This document shows positions 1-7,387 of a stretch of DNA of 12,045 bases, piece by piece. Made by a program: the position numbers and the translations under genes. The notes under the pieces are model-generated. The model was not told the DNA's origin and searched no databases. It worked only from the letters and a program-made list of their open reading frames with translations. The DNA comes from JBCBAP01 sp038532435. Lineage in GTDB: Bacteria > Pseudomonadota > Alphaproteobacteria > Rhodobacterales > Rhodobacteraceae. The stretch's first letter is position 1; each line of letters begins with the position of its first letter. Where the stretch lies: positions 1-12,045 of the forward strand of contig JBCBAP010000089.1 of assembly GCA_038532435.1 (NCBI GenBank), read 5' to 3'.

Positions 1-19
1 CGGAAATTGTCCATAAGTT

Positions 20-544
20 TCAGGCAGTAACTGAATTTATGCTGCTCTGACGAGGCTTTGGCTTTCCTTGGATGACATCCATCTTGTGTGCGGTCAGCCC
101 GCCGAACGTGATCGTGTTGGAGATCGGCAGTTTGTACGCCCCAGACTTGCCCGCAGACGGATTTATCCTTGGACCGACATAGGCCGCGGCGCGCTGGACA
201 GGTCTTATCCCGGAGGCAGGCAGCCGTAACGAAACCAGTGGCGGTAGCACGTCTTCCGGGTCGGAACTCTTGTCCTGTCCATCCCGTCCCGCCTGTAGTA
301 CCGAACCGAGGGCCGGGGATACACGGGCGCGCTGGTGAACCGCGCCGACCGGATCCGAGGCTACACCCTGCTTGACTGCCATGGAGGCGTCCGCGACCCT
401 CTGCATCTTGTCCAGCGGGTCAAATGCGGACGTTGGTTCGTGCCGTGCAGGACCTTCACCCGCCGTCGGCGAGCGTGGCGCGGTTTTGCGCTGCATCGCA
501 CCGTCGATCTGGTCGGATGGAGCGGGGGGCCTGCGCTGCTTCAT
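20..544 (-). CDS. Small low-complexity protein with QR motifs, possible leader of an injection-system cargo
   Basis: Protein of 174 residues with no recognised catalytic domain. The start is the ATG at 544, which has a good ribosome-binding site (GGAG, then TATGG, then ATG). An ATG four bases upstream, in another frame, sits too close to the GGAG to be used well. The first 120 residues are rich in Pro, Ala, Arg and Ser and probably disordered. They contain four 'QR' dipeptides (residues 18-19, 48-49, 71-72, 117-118), one inside the segment MQRVADASMAVKQ. This is reminiscent of the repeated 'QRMADNSPQ...KQ' style seen in the leaders of DUF4157 proteins and other cargos of extracellular contractile injection systems. 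No HEXXH metalloprotease motif follows. Instead there is a short tail with GKSGAYKLP and TITFGG, so a toxin domain may have been lost, or this may be a small cargo in its own right. The gene is fairly sure from its start site and clean frame; the functional idea is weak inference. Confidence 0.55.
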   Translation of the reverse strand: MKQRRPPAPSDQIDGAMQRKTAPRSPTAGEGPARHEPTSAFDPLDKMQRVADASMAVKQGVASDPVGAVHQRARVSPALGSVLQAGRDGQDKSSDPEDVLPPLVSLRLPASGIRPVQRAAAYVGPRINPSAGKSGAYKLPISNTITFGGLTAHKMDVIQGKPKPRQSSINSVTA

Positions 545-1254
545 CCATACTCCGTTGCTACAACAGCTCCAGCCCTAGCCTATCACTGAAAACATGCGCC
601 TCGGTAATTCCAAGTACGAACTGGTTGGCCAGAGCAGGCCCGCGCGACGTCGCAAATTCAGGAAGGCCGGCGCGGTCGAGGAGACCCGGTTCCCTGTCCG
701 CCCGCCATCGCATCCCGTGCCGACGTGGATCTCCGGGTAGAAGACGCCTTCCACTCGGTTGGAGGCAACGCCTGTTTTCGTTCCGCTGGGGATGACATTG
801 CCGAAAATGGTCCCCGTTCGAGGTCCCGCAAGGCTGGCGCACGAGGATACCCGGCGCCTCTGGTCGGGTGAGCTCTGGTGGCACTGGCATCAAAGTCAAT
901 TCGTGCCGCGCTGCAAACTCTCCACCGGGTGTCGGCAGGGCCTCGTGCGCCGAACGGCCCAAGAAGGGGGCGTCGCTGAACCGTGATGACAAGGCCCGCA
1001 ACAGACGTCGGTCGGCTTCACCCGGGTGTGACGACCACGCAAGTCAATCGTTCTTGGCTACCGTTGTACCTGGTTTTGCCCAGGCTGATCCGCTTGTCTC
1101 GTGATTGAAACTCCAGCCAGGGGACGGACCCACGTTGATGGAACAGCTCAAGGTCTTTTGGAGGTCTCGCTAGGATACCAACAGCAGGCCAAGCGTTTTG
1201 ATCCTCCCCGCGCTGATGGCGCGCCTCGTTACCGACCCACGATGGCGCGTTGTC
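545..1254. other. Gap of about 710 bases without a convincing gene
   Basis: Open frames exist on both strands. The longest, on minus at about 558-1001, begins with TTG, lacks a clear ribosome-binding site, and gives a Pro/Arg/Cys-rich translation that resembles no family I know. The stretch presumably holds the promoter of the small gene ending at 20 and the 3' end of the immunity transcript. Just after the immunity stop codon the 9-mer CGCGCCATC (in minus-strand sense) occurs twice within about 35 bases, but no hairpin followed by a T-run is visible. The region may contain decayed DNA. Confidence 0.4.
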
Positions 1255-1938
1255 TTACCAGGGATGGCGTGCCTCGATCTCGTCAAGGTGGGTGTCGAAC
1301 CAACCGCTGGCAATCGTGTAGTGTTCCAGCGGGATGAAGAGGACCCCCTTGGTGCGACGTTCCAGAAGCACGTCAACGACGCGTTTGTGAAGCAAGAGCA
1401 GATCGTTGTCGAAGATGGAGATCCGCGCCATCAACCGTTCATTTTCCGGCACCATCGCCACCTTCCCGGCATCCAAAACGATCTTGCGATAGCGTTCATG
1501 GACCCGGCCCGATCCGCTCACATGTTGCTCGGATGCTTCTCGATCCACCCAGTCGCGTTGATGCCACAGGTGCAAAAAGTACCAGTCCTCATAGGTTTCG
1601 TCGTAGCCCCGGCGCGAGATGATGAAGGCGGGGACGAACTGCGCATCGAAGGGCGCGAAGGTGACAAGTGCGTCGCGTACTGCCGTGCGGACGATAGGGC
1701 CGTCGGAGGAAAGCAACATGCCCGCCGCGTCATAAACCTCCGGCGGGTCGGGCATATCCGGCTCCACCTCAAAGTCCATCGGGCGGCCCGGCGCGATGGG
1801 CTCCTCGCTCCAGAAGTCGGGATCGACCCGACCTCCCAAGCTGATCATCGGGTAAATGGTGCGTCCCGGAAGGGCCAGATCCGTGCCCCTCATATCCTCG
1901 CTGATGAAGAAGTACTGCTGTTCCAGACTGTCTGTCAT
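1255..1938 (-). CDS. Imm11-family (DUF1629, MXAN_0049-type) immunity protein
   Basis: Probable antidote to the AHH nuclease encoded directly upstream, acting in the cytoplasm by binding the toxin. The protein has 227 residues. The ATG at 1938 is chosen over an earlier in-frame ATG near 2121 because it follows the toxin stop by one base, has GGGAAG upstream, and because the longer version would begin with an Arg/Cys-rich stretch lying over the toxin gene. The C-terminal block at residues 172-205 (RISIFDNDLLLLHKRVVDVL, then a short link to TKGVLFIPLE) matches the usual Imm11 ending, in which a strand pair and a helix precede '(L)TGV.F.PL'. Family knowledge: Imm11/DUF1629 proteins are immunity proteins in polymorphic toxin systems, including the MXAN_0049/0050 nuclease pair of Myxococcus xanthus. 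There is no signal peptide or membrane segment, which fits a cytoplasmic nuclease target. It is the last gene of a three-gene cassette. Confidence 0.8.
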   Translation of the reverse strand: MTDSLEQQYFFISEDMRGTDLALPGRTIYPMISLGGRVDPDFWSEEPIAPGRPMDFEVEPDMPDPPEVYDAAGMLLSSDGPIVRTAVRDALVTFAPFDAQFVPAFIISRRGYDETYEDWYFLHLWHQRDWVDREASEQHVSGSGRVHERYRKIVLDAGKVAMVPENERLMARISIFDNDLLLLHKRVVDVLLERRTKGVLFIPLEHYTIASGWFDTHLDEIEARHPW

Positions 1939-1939
1939 G

Positions 1940-4039
1940 TCATCTTCCCGTCGCGAGCGTCCACTGACCGGCCTTCGGATACGAGATCGACTGCACGGTG
2001 TTCGCCGTGCTCTGCGCCGCCCCGTTCCGCCGCAGAGCATCCGTTGCGCCCGGCCCATGGTTTCGCGATCCACCGCAGTCGCCGCACCCGTTTGCGCGCG
2101 GTGCGAAACGGCTGTTGCCATTCTGTATCTGAACGTCGAAGTCCTTGATCAGGTCAAGGATATCTTCGCTCTTGTTGTTCAGATCGGATTGAATCTCACG
2201 ATGGCTGCCGCGGCAATAGTCCGCCCGCCGGATGCGTTGGCCGATCGCCCTCAGGGCCTGATCGATCTCGGTATTGTATCGACGCGTCGCGCCCGTCGGG
2301 ATCGACGCTGACGTGTGCCGTGAGCGGTGCATCTGCACTTCGAGATGGCACGCGCCGTACATATGGTTGGGCATGAGCACCAGATTGCCCGGATCATGCA
2401 CCACATATCCCAGGCGGCGCAGTTTGCGCGCAGTCGTATGCCTGTCGACCTTGGATACCATCAGAATGTGATGGTGCGTCATGGACACACCTAGATGTGT
2501 CGGGTGGGTTGGCGATTGCGCGGCCTTCATCAGTTGTCCAATTGTGGCATCGCTATACCGGCCGGTGGGCCCGTAAGTCGTGCGCCGACCAGAGCCGCTG
2601 CGACCGGTGACGCCGTCCCGATCCGGGGTGCGCCTGGGATGACGGTTTGCGCCCAGTTCCCGGTTACAGACGCCGCAGCGTCCCTCGTCATCCTCGTCAT
2701 CCCGCCGCTGGCGGTTGGTCTGCGCGGTGCTGCCGCCGCGTCGCCCATTCGTGCGGGTCATCCGGCGACGACCTCGGACAGCGGCCTGGCCCATCTCGAC
2801 GACCATCTCGATGATCTCATCAACCCATCTCAGCAGATTGCGGATGGATCTCGCGGCGCGGTTGCCCATCCTCGCCCATTTCGCTGTTCGTCCAACAATA
2901 ACAGCGGTCACCGCAGCAGTTGCCGCTCCCCCCGAAAGCGCCTCTGCCGACGTTGCCAGAAACCCGATGACGGCACTGATCGCCACTTCGATAGCGACGG
3001 TGGTGACGGAGGCCACGCCGAACTCCGCCCAGACCTGCGGCGGGATCGCGGCACAGATCCCGGCGCAAGCCGCGGTGATCAATGCCGGACCTTTCGTGTA
3101 GCCGACAATCTCAAGCACGACCTGCCAGGCTTCGGCATTGTTGTTGATGAATTGGCCCCAGCGCCGCGACTCCGCGTCATCCTCGATCAGCAGCGGCAGC
3201 GTGGTGGTGACGAACTGTTCGACACCCCGCCAGTCGCCGGACACGAAGGCGCGCATGAAACGCACGATGGCTGGCATGTTCTGGATGATCAGAACTGTGC
3301 CCGCATAGAATTCGCGCGCCCGGTCGGGCAACTCGCTGACAAACTCCCCCACCGCCTGCGCCCCGGCGCGCGCCCCGTCCCACACCATCTGGGCGGTGCG
3401 CGCGATGTTATCCGGGTGAAGCGCGTCGGCGATGCTCCCGAGCGCATCGACGATCGCGTCCCAGGCATCGGCGAAGACGCTGCCGATCATGTCCCAGAAC
3501 CCCTGTTCCTCCTCCCACCATTCGCCGACGCTCTCCAGAAATCCTTCGAACGTTGAGGTGAGGAGTTGCTGCGCGCGCCCCGCCGCGGTCGCCTCTTCCC
3601 ATTCCTGCCATTTGCTCTCGTACTGATTGCGGATGGTGGTGACCGCCTGAACCGTCTTGGCCTTACAGCGTTCCTCGAGTTGGAGGATCTGTCCCTCACT
3701 GCCCTGCGCCACAATCTCAAATTCAATCGGACCGGGAGGGACCTGTTGCTTGGTGAAAGTGCCAAGTTCTGCCCGGTCCGCGTCGGTCAATGGATCGCCG
3801 GGCGTCTTGCCAATATCGCTGAGGGACTTGAGGGTGTTTTCCTCGATCACCTGGCCGTTGTGCTTCAGCCGGAACGCTGCGCCAGCCATCGGTGTTTGCC
3901 AGGGATCGTTGTAGTAGGCCGCAAGTTTCACCCAGGAGGTACAGGTCTCGCAATCCCGGGTGATGTCGGTGTTGTAAAGCTCTGAAGCGGTGTGGTCGAC
4001 GCGCATGGACGCCTCGGTAGGAGTGAGATCCTGTGGCAT
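1940..4039 (-). CDS. Type VI-like effector with C-terminal AHH (HNH/EndoVII-type) nuclease domain
   Basis: Predicted antibacterial nuclease toxin of 699 residues. Residues 1-115 look beta-rich (a segment ending PPGPIEFEIVAQG) and could be a delivery or adaptor-binding domain; a CxxC lies at Cys30/Cys33. Residues 140-300 are helical and Trp/Glu-rich. Residues 317-383 are strongly hydrophobic and Ala-rich, as in translocation segments of effectors that cross the inner membrane. An Arg-rich linker with a second CxxC (Cys455/Cys458) leads to the nuclease: His522-His523-His524, then 'DPGNLVLMPNHMYG' with Asn552, then HRSRH with His571 and His575. This is the AHH arrangement of the HNH/EndoVII fold. 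A Gly-rich tail carries a third CxxC (Cys652/Cys655). The tip uses more AT-rich codons than the body, as expected for a swapped toxin module. ATG 4039 lies one base after the adaptor stop. ATG 4006 (GAGG, five bases upstream) is an alternative start giving 688 residues. Confidence 0.8.
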   Translation of the reverse strand: MPQDLTPTEASMRVDHTASELYNTDITRDCETCTSWVKLAAYYNDPWQTPMAGAAFRLKHNGQVIEENTLKSLSDIGKTPGDPLTDADRAELGTFTKQQVPPGPIEFEIVAQGSEGQILQLEERCKAKTVQAVTTIRNQYESKWQEWEEATAAGRAQQLLTSTFEGFLESVGEWWEEEQGFWDMIGSVFADAWDAIVDALGSIADALHPDNIARTAQMVWDGARAGAQAVGEFVSELPDRAREFYAGTVLIIQNMPAIVRFMRAFVSGDWRGVEQFVTTTLPLLIEDDAESRRWGQFINNNAEAWQVVLEIVGYTKGPALITAACAGICAAIPPQVWAEFGVASVTTVAIEVAISAVIGFLATSAEALSGGAATAAVTAVIVGRTAKWARMGNRAARSIRNLLRWVDEIIEMVVEMGQAAVRGRRRMTRTNGRRGGSTAQTNRQRRDDEDDEGRCGVCNRELGANRHPRRTPDRDGVTGRSGSGRRTTYGPTGRYSDATIGQLMKAAQSPTHPTHLGVSMTHHHILMVSKVDRHTTARKLRRLGYVVHDPGNLVLMPNHMYGACHLEVQMHRSRHTSASIPTGATRRYNTEIDQALRAIGQRIRRADYCRGSHREIQSDLNNKSEDILDLIKDFDVQIQNGNSRFAPRANGCGDCGGSRNHGPGATDALRRNGAAQSTANTVQSISYPKAGQWTLATGR

Positions 4040-4040
4040 G

Positions 4041-5297
4041 TTATTGCGAGCCTGTCAGTTGCATGAACGCATCGGAGAAGCGGGCGAACTTGTCTCGGCC
4101 GGTATCGGGACCGGCCAGAATTGACGTGAGGGTTCCGGTCCGATCCTGGCTCTCGAAGCCATGACCGTAGAGCAGATCCCAGGCGGCGAAGCGCATCAGA
4201 TCGCCCGCATGGGTGATCCCGTGCGGGGCCAGCCGGTCCGCGGTCAGGCGGACCGCCGCCTCAACCGCGCCGGCGGGGCGGGCGCCGATCTCTTTGGGAA
4301 ACAGGCGGCGCAGATCGCCGGACATCGCGTCGAGCCGTCGTGAGCGTGCAAGGTCGCGCAACGGCGTGCGGTCCCGTTCGGTCAGGCGGAACGCAAGCCG
4401 TGGTGGTGCGGGATCGGACAGCCCCGCCGCGTTCAGGCGAAAGACGGACGAGGGCCCTGCCGGACAGGGAGTGATAATCGCCTCCAGCCGACCACCCTCC
4501 ACGGTTTCAAACCAGTTGCGGAGCCGCGCCTCCCAGTCGGCGATACCCATGAGATAGTGGCGCATGACCTGAGGGTCCCAGAACCGGAACATCATCCACA
4601 TCCCGTCCGCCCCTTGCACACGTACAAAGCGGCGCAGATGCGCCCTTAGTTCGGCTGTGGTCAGCTGTGATCGGATGTAGATCGCGGGCCCGGCAGACCA
4701 GAATGCCCAATCTTGATCTCCCTTTAGGTCGGTGAATAACTGACGCAGGATCGCGGAGCCCGGCTCCATCAAAGCGATCCAGGGGCCGGCCTCGACGACT
4801 TCCGCCGATGGATTTGGGCCGATCAGGGAGGCATGCTCGATCCCTGCGCTCGCCAGCCGGTCGCTGAGCGCGCCGATGCGGGCCCCGTCGATCACCGCAT
4901 GACAGGCGGCGGGTCCATCGAACAGGGCGGGCAGGAAGGCATCGGGAACATCGCGGCGCGGGTGGATGCCAAACTGCGCATCGAGGGGTGTGACATCCAT
5001 GATGTCTTCCCGCTGCACCGCCGGTACCGCGTCCGTTTCGCGGATATCGAGGATGACGGGCGGATCTCGCATGACGCGCAGGGCAAGGTCCTGAACCCTG
5101 TCGCTGTCCCCGACCTGCCGCACCCAGTCCGTGAACCGATGGGCGCGGAGCACTTCCTGAAGGTCGGCGCCTCCCGCGGTGCAGGCCGACGCGGCAAGCT
5201 GCGCGACCTCCTCTGCGTCGCGCGCCATCGCCGCGCAGAGCAGGTCCTGCCCCGCAGCTGTTCGAACTGCGCCGATCCAAACTTCACGTACAACCAT
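4041..5297 (-). CDS. DUF4123-domain type VI effector adaptor (Tap/TEC-like chaperone)
   Basis: Cytoplasmic chaperone expected to load the nuclease effector encoded one base downstream onto a VgrG spike. The protein has 418 residues from the ATG at 5297; a TTG 57 bases upstream would add 19 residues without better support. The N-terminal ~110 residues form an unassigned small alpha/beta-looking region. The DUF4123 core spans about residues 131-251: it begins CHAVIDGARIGALSDRL, continues through PWIALMEPGSAILRQLF and ELRAHLRRFVRVQ, and ends with MMFRFWDPQVMRHYL, the F-R-[FY]-[WY]-D-P-x-V signature of the family. A helical C-terminal region (LLYGHGFESQD near the end) is commonly seen in long DUF4123 proteins. 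Family knowledge: DUF4123 genes lie between vgrG and effector genes and are specific for one effector. Here no vgrG precedes it; the next gene upstream is an unrelated protease. Confidence 0.85.
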   Translation of the reverse strand: MVVREVWIGAVRTAAGQDLLCAAMARDAEEVAQLAASACTAGGADLQEVLRAHRFTDWVRQVGDSDRVQDLALRVMRDPPVILDIRETDAVPAVQREDIMDVTPLDAQFGIHPRRDVPDAFLPALFDGPAACHAVIDGARIGALSDRLASAGIEHASLIGPNPSAEVVEAGPWIALMEPGSAILRQLFTDLKGDQDWAFWSAGPAIYIRSQLTTAELRAHLRRFVRVQGADGMWMMFRFWDPQVMRHYLMGIADWEARLRNWFETVEGGRLEAIITPCPAGPSSVFRLNAAGLSDPAPPRLAFRLTERDRTPLRDLARSRRLDAMSGDLRRLFPKEIGARPAGAVEAAVRLTADRLAPHGITHAGDLMRFAAWDLLYGHGFESQDRTGTLTSILAGPDTGRDKFARFSDAFMQLTGSQ

Positions 5298-5865
5298 TGC
5301 CACGGTCTCCGTCGCGTCCGTGGTCGATTCAATCGCAGTGCAGCATCGAGACAATGCACCGTTGGAGCATCGACCACATCCATTTGGAGCGACGGGTCCA
5401 GGTGAGTGTCACAGTTCCTCGACAACTCAGCTTCTGAGGGCTGTTTCCTAGGCGAGACAGTCTCAATACGCTTTGTAAATTCAGCGGCATTCACTGTCAC
5501 AAAGGTCGTCGAAGTGGTGGTGGACCCCGGCGAGCTTTAGACCAAATTTGGGATCGACGTGCCCGCCGGTTTCCCTGAGAGATGCTGCGACGGGGAGACA
5601 TCGACACCCACCCGGAACTGTGGCGAACGCGACACTCTCTGCTGCACGTGCGTCCACGTCTGCGGACCGCGCCGTTTGGTCAAGTGCTCGTTCACAGTGC
5701 AGCAGGTCTGTCGTTGGAGCCATCGGGCGTCGTGCGAGGTCGGACCCGCTTCGACAGCTCCACCGCCGGAGTGAGGCAGATCCCTCCCTTATCGTTTTTA
5801 CAATACTGCTAAGTGGGCAGCGCCTCGCTGCGAGACCTGAGCGAAATCGTGTGGCACCGGTGCCG
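5298..5865. other. Gap of 568 bases upstream of the adaptor; probable cassette promoter region
   Basis: No gene is convincing here. A minus-strand frame starting at a GTG at 5500 reads about 65 plausible residues before overlapping the adaptor out of frame. It lacks a good start and any family resemblance. Small inverted repeats are visible: CTCAG-CTT-CTGAG at 5426-5438 and GAGAC-A-GTCTC at 5454-5464. The second lies about 157 bases upstream of the adaptor ATG, within reach of a promoter; a TTGAGA hexamer in minus-strand sense overlaps it. The interval must hold the start signals for the adaptor-toxin-immunity transcript and the end of the protease transcript. Confidence 0.35.
5817..5864 (-). 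terminator. Hairpin pair just after the S41 protease gene
   Basis: Two perfect inverted repeats follow the protease stop codon at 5866-5868. GGCACCGGTGCC at 5853-5864 is a 12-base palindrome, and GCAGCG-CCT-CGCTGC at 5817-5831 is a 6-bp stem with a 3-base loop. Neither is followed by a T-run on the minus strand, so a classic intrinsic terminator is not shown. They could end transcription with Rho or stabilise the 3' end. Confidence 0.3.
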
Positions 5866-7269
5866 CTACTTGCGGACCGGGGTCGCAGTCCGGATATGGT
5901 CGAGCACGGTACGCACGGCTGCGGAGTGGTCTCCATCCAGCGTTGACAGATCGAACATCTCGATCGGCTGGTCAGGGGGGATACCCGGCCCCTCCCAATG
6001 CGCGCCGGTATGATCGAGATAGACCTCGTTGGAGAGCTCAAGTGTCCACCTGTTGGGCAATCGTTTCTCGAGGATGTCAGAAAGTGAACCGTTGGTGGCG
6101 CTGCCGTGGTGCACCGTTTGTGGCAGGGCCCTGAGCGCCATCGTCGCGATCTCCGCCGCGCTTATCGTGAGGTCCGAGGTCAGCAGATGCACGGGGCCTG
6201 AGAAGCGGACGGCACCGGACGGTGTAACGATCTTCTCCGTGCGCACGGGCATCTCCGCATCCGCGGCCCACTTGGTGTATGCACGCGTTGGCTCCGTGGC
6301 GAAGCGCGCGGCGATGGCGGTCGCTACCTGATCGAGCCCACCGAGATTGACGCTCAGATCCACGAGTACGGCTCTCACGCCTGCGGTCTCGAAGGCTGTC
6401 AAGGCCTCGTCCAGTGCGTCATTCAGCACCGCCAGCTCGGCCGCGACCGTCTCCTCCTCCGTGTAGCCGCCCATGGTGATAATGGCGAGGTAGCCCACGT
6501 CCCCGTCAAGCACGCCATACTGGATACGGTCATTGGCAATGCGTGTCCCAGCGCCTTCCAGTACCTGCTCTGGCACGGTCTGGGTCCAGTAGGCCCCAAG
6601 GAAACGGTCACCGCGCTGCTCCCGCGTCCGTTCGGAGATACCGGGCGGGAACAGCGCTTCCGTCGTCGGGCCGGAATTGGGGGAGAAGCTGCGGGTGACG
6701 AAACCGTCATCGTCCGTCAGGCCCAGATGCCCGTCGGGGATGTCGCCCAGCATCTCCTTCAGAAGATCGAAAAGCTCACCTTCTCCCATATTGGCGCGTA
6801 CGGCACTTCGGGCGACCCGCTTCCGCGCCGGCCAGTCAACGCCGTGCAGATCCATGAACGCATAGTGCGTTTCGAAGAAGCGGATTGCCGCCTCTACGAC
6901 ACCGCCCGGGGACTTGTCGGGTGGGCTCCCGCAGGTGTCGGGCAGGGAGGGAAGGCGGCGCGCGCGGCGCATATGGGTTTCGAGTGGCAGGCGGATCTCC
7001 AGGGCCTCATCCTGTCGCCGGATGCCGATCTCCCGCACCAGATCCGCAAGCTCGGGATCCTCGCTCGTGCTGTCCACGGGCACGCAGACGCCCGGGAGGT
7101 AGTCGTAGAGATCGACCGCATCCGGGCGGATCACCAGCAGATTGCCATAGCCATCGGTGAGCCAGGTGCCCTGTACATCGGCGGCAAAGGACAGTGCTTC
7201 GGTCTGCGGCGCAGTACAGCCAGCAACGGCGAGCGCACCCGCCGCGGCGGTCATGAGAGAGGTCTTCAT
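5866..7269 (-). CDS. S41-family peptidase, predicted lipoprotein
   Basis: Serine protease of the S41 (tail-specific/tricorn-like) family, 467 residues. The ATG at 7269 has GGAG eight bases upstream and begins a lipoprotein signal peptide whose lipobox is Val15-Ala16-Gly17-Cys18. An in-frame extension to 7368 would only add Arg-rich noise. Residue +2 after Cys18 is Thr, not Asp, so sorting to the outer membrane is likely. Residues 25-65 carry a GTWLTDGYGN...VDLYDY stretch of the sort found at the N-terminus of stand-alone S41 enzymes. The core lies at about 230-445: VGYLAIITMGGY, then LLTSDLTISAAEIA with predicted nucleophile Ser370, then LPNRWTLELSNEVY and WEGPGIPPDQPI, matching the conserved 'T.SAAE ... 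G..PD' pattern. No PDZ domain is obvious, unlike classic carboxy-terminal processing proteases. The substrate cannot be predicted. It lies 112 bases downstream of the AraC-type regulator gene on the same strand. Confidence 0.85.
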   Translation of the reverse strand: MKTSLMTAAAGALAVAGCTAPQTEALSFAADVQGTWLTDGYGNLLVIRPDAVDLYDYLPGVCVPVDSTSEDPELADLVREIGIRRQDEALEIRLPLETHMRRARRLPSLPDTCGSPPDKSPGGVVEAAIRFFETHYAFMDLHGVDWPARKRVARSAVRANMGEGELFDLLKEMLGDIPDGHLGLTDDDGFVTRSFSPNSGPTTEALFPPGISERTREQRGDRFLGAYWTQTVPEQVLEGAGTRIANDRIQYGVLDGDVGYLAIITMGGYTEEETVAAELAVLNDALDEALTAFETAGVRAVLVDLSVNLGGLDQVATAIAARFATEPTRAYTKWAADAEMPVRTEKIVTPSGAVRFSGPVHLLTSDLTISAAEIATMALRALPQTVHHGSATNGSLSDILEKRLPNRWTLELSNEVYLDHTGAHWEGPGIPPDQPIEMFDLSTLDGDHSAAVRTVLDHIRTATPVRK

Positions 7270-7331
7270 ATTGGTTACTCCAAGAACCCGTGAGATGGGA
7301 GCTGGAGTACCGTCCACGCCCGAACGGATCG

Positions 7332-7387
7332 TCCGGTCCCACCGGAACGGACGCCTTGTCCGTCTCATCCTGACGGGACGGTCAGGA
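7332..7387 (-). repeat. Three consecutive perfect hairpins between the regulator and protease genes
   Basis: Three inverted repeats lie almost back to back: TCCGGT-CCC-ACCGGA (7332-7346), ACGGAC-GCCTT-GTCCGT (7347-7363) and TCCTGAC-GGGACG-GTCAGGA (7368-7387). The last one includes the stop codon of the regulator gene (7382-7384). No T-run follows on the minus strand. They may act as an RNA processing or stability element, a weak terminator or an attenuator between the two genes. Confidence 0.4.

Noticed and set aside
558..1001. Minus-strand open frame of 147 codons
   Set aside because: Begins with TTG, no ribosome-binding site, no recognisable domain; not strong enough to call a gene.
1198..2148. 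Long plus-strand open frame of 316 codons opposite the immunity gene
   Set aside because: It is the complement of a gene with clear Imm11 features and good start context; the plus translation resembles no family.
2495..3556. Plus-strand open frame of 353 codons opposite the effector
   Set aside because: Antisense of the effector gene in GC-rich DNA; Arg/Pro/Asp-rich translation without domains.
5791..5800. T-rich run near 5795 as an intrinsic terminator tail
   Set aside because: The run is on the plus strand with no GC-rich stem immediately before it and no plus-strand gene to terminate.
5481..6041. Minus-strand open frame of 186 codons overlapping the protease 3' end
   Set aside because: The first part is an out-of-frame shadow of the S41 gene; the remainder in the gap has no independent start or family match.
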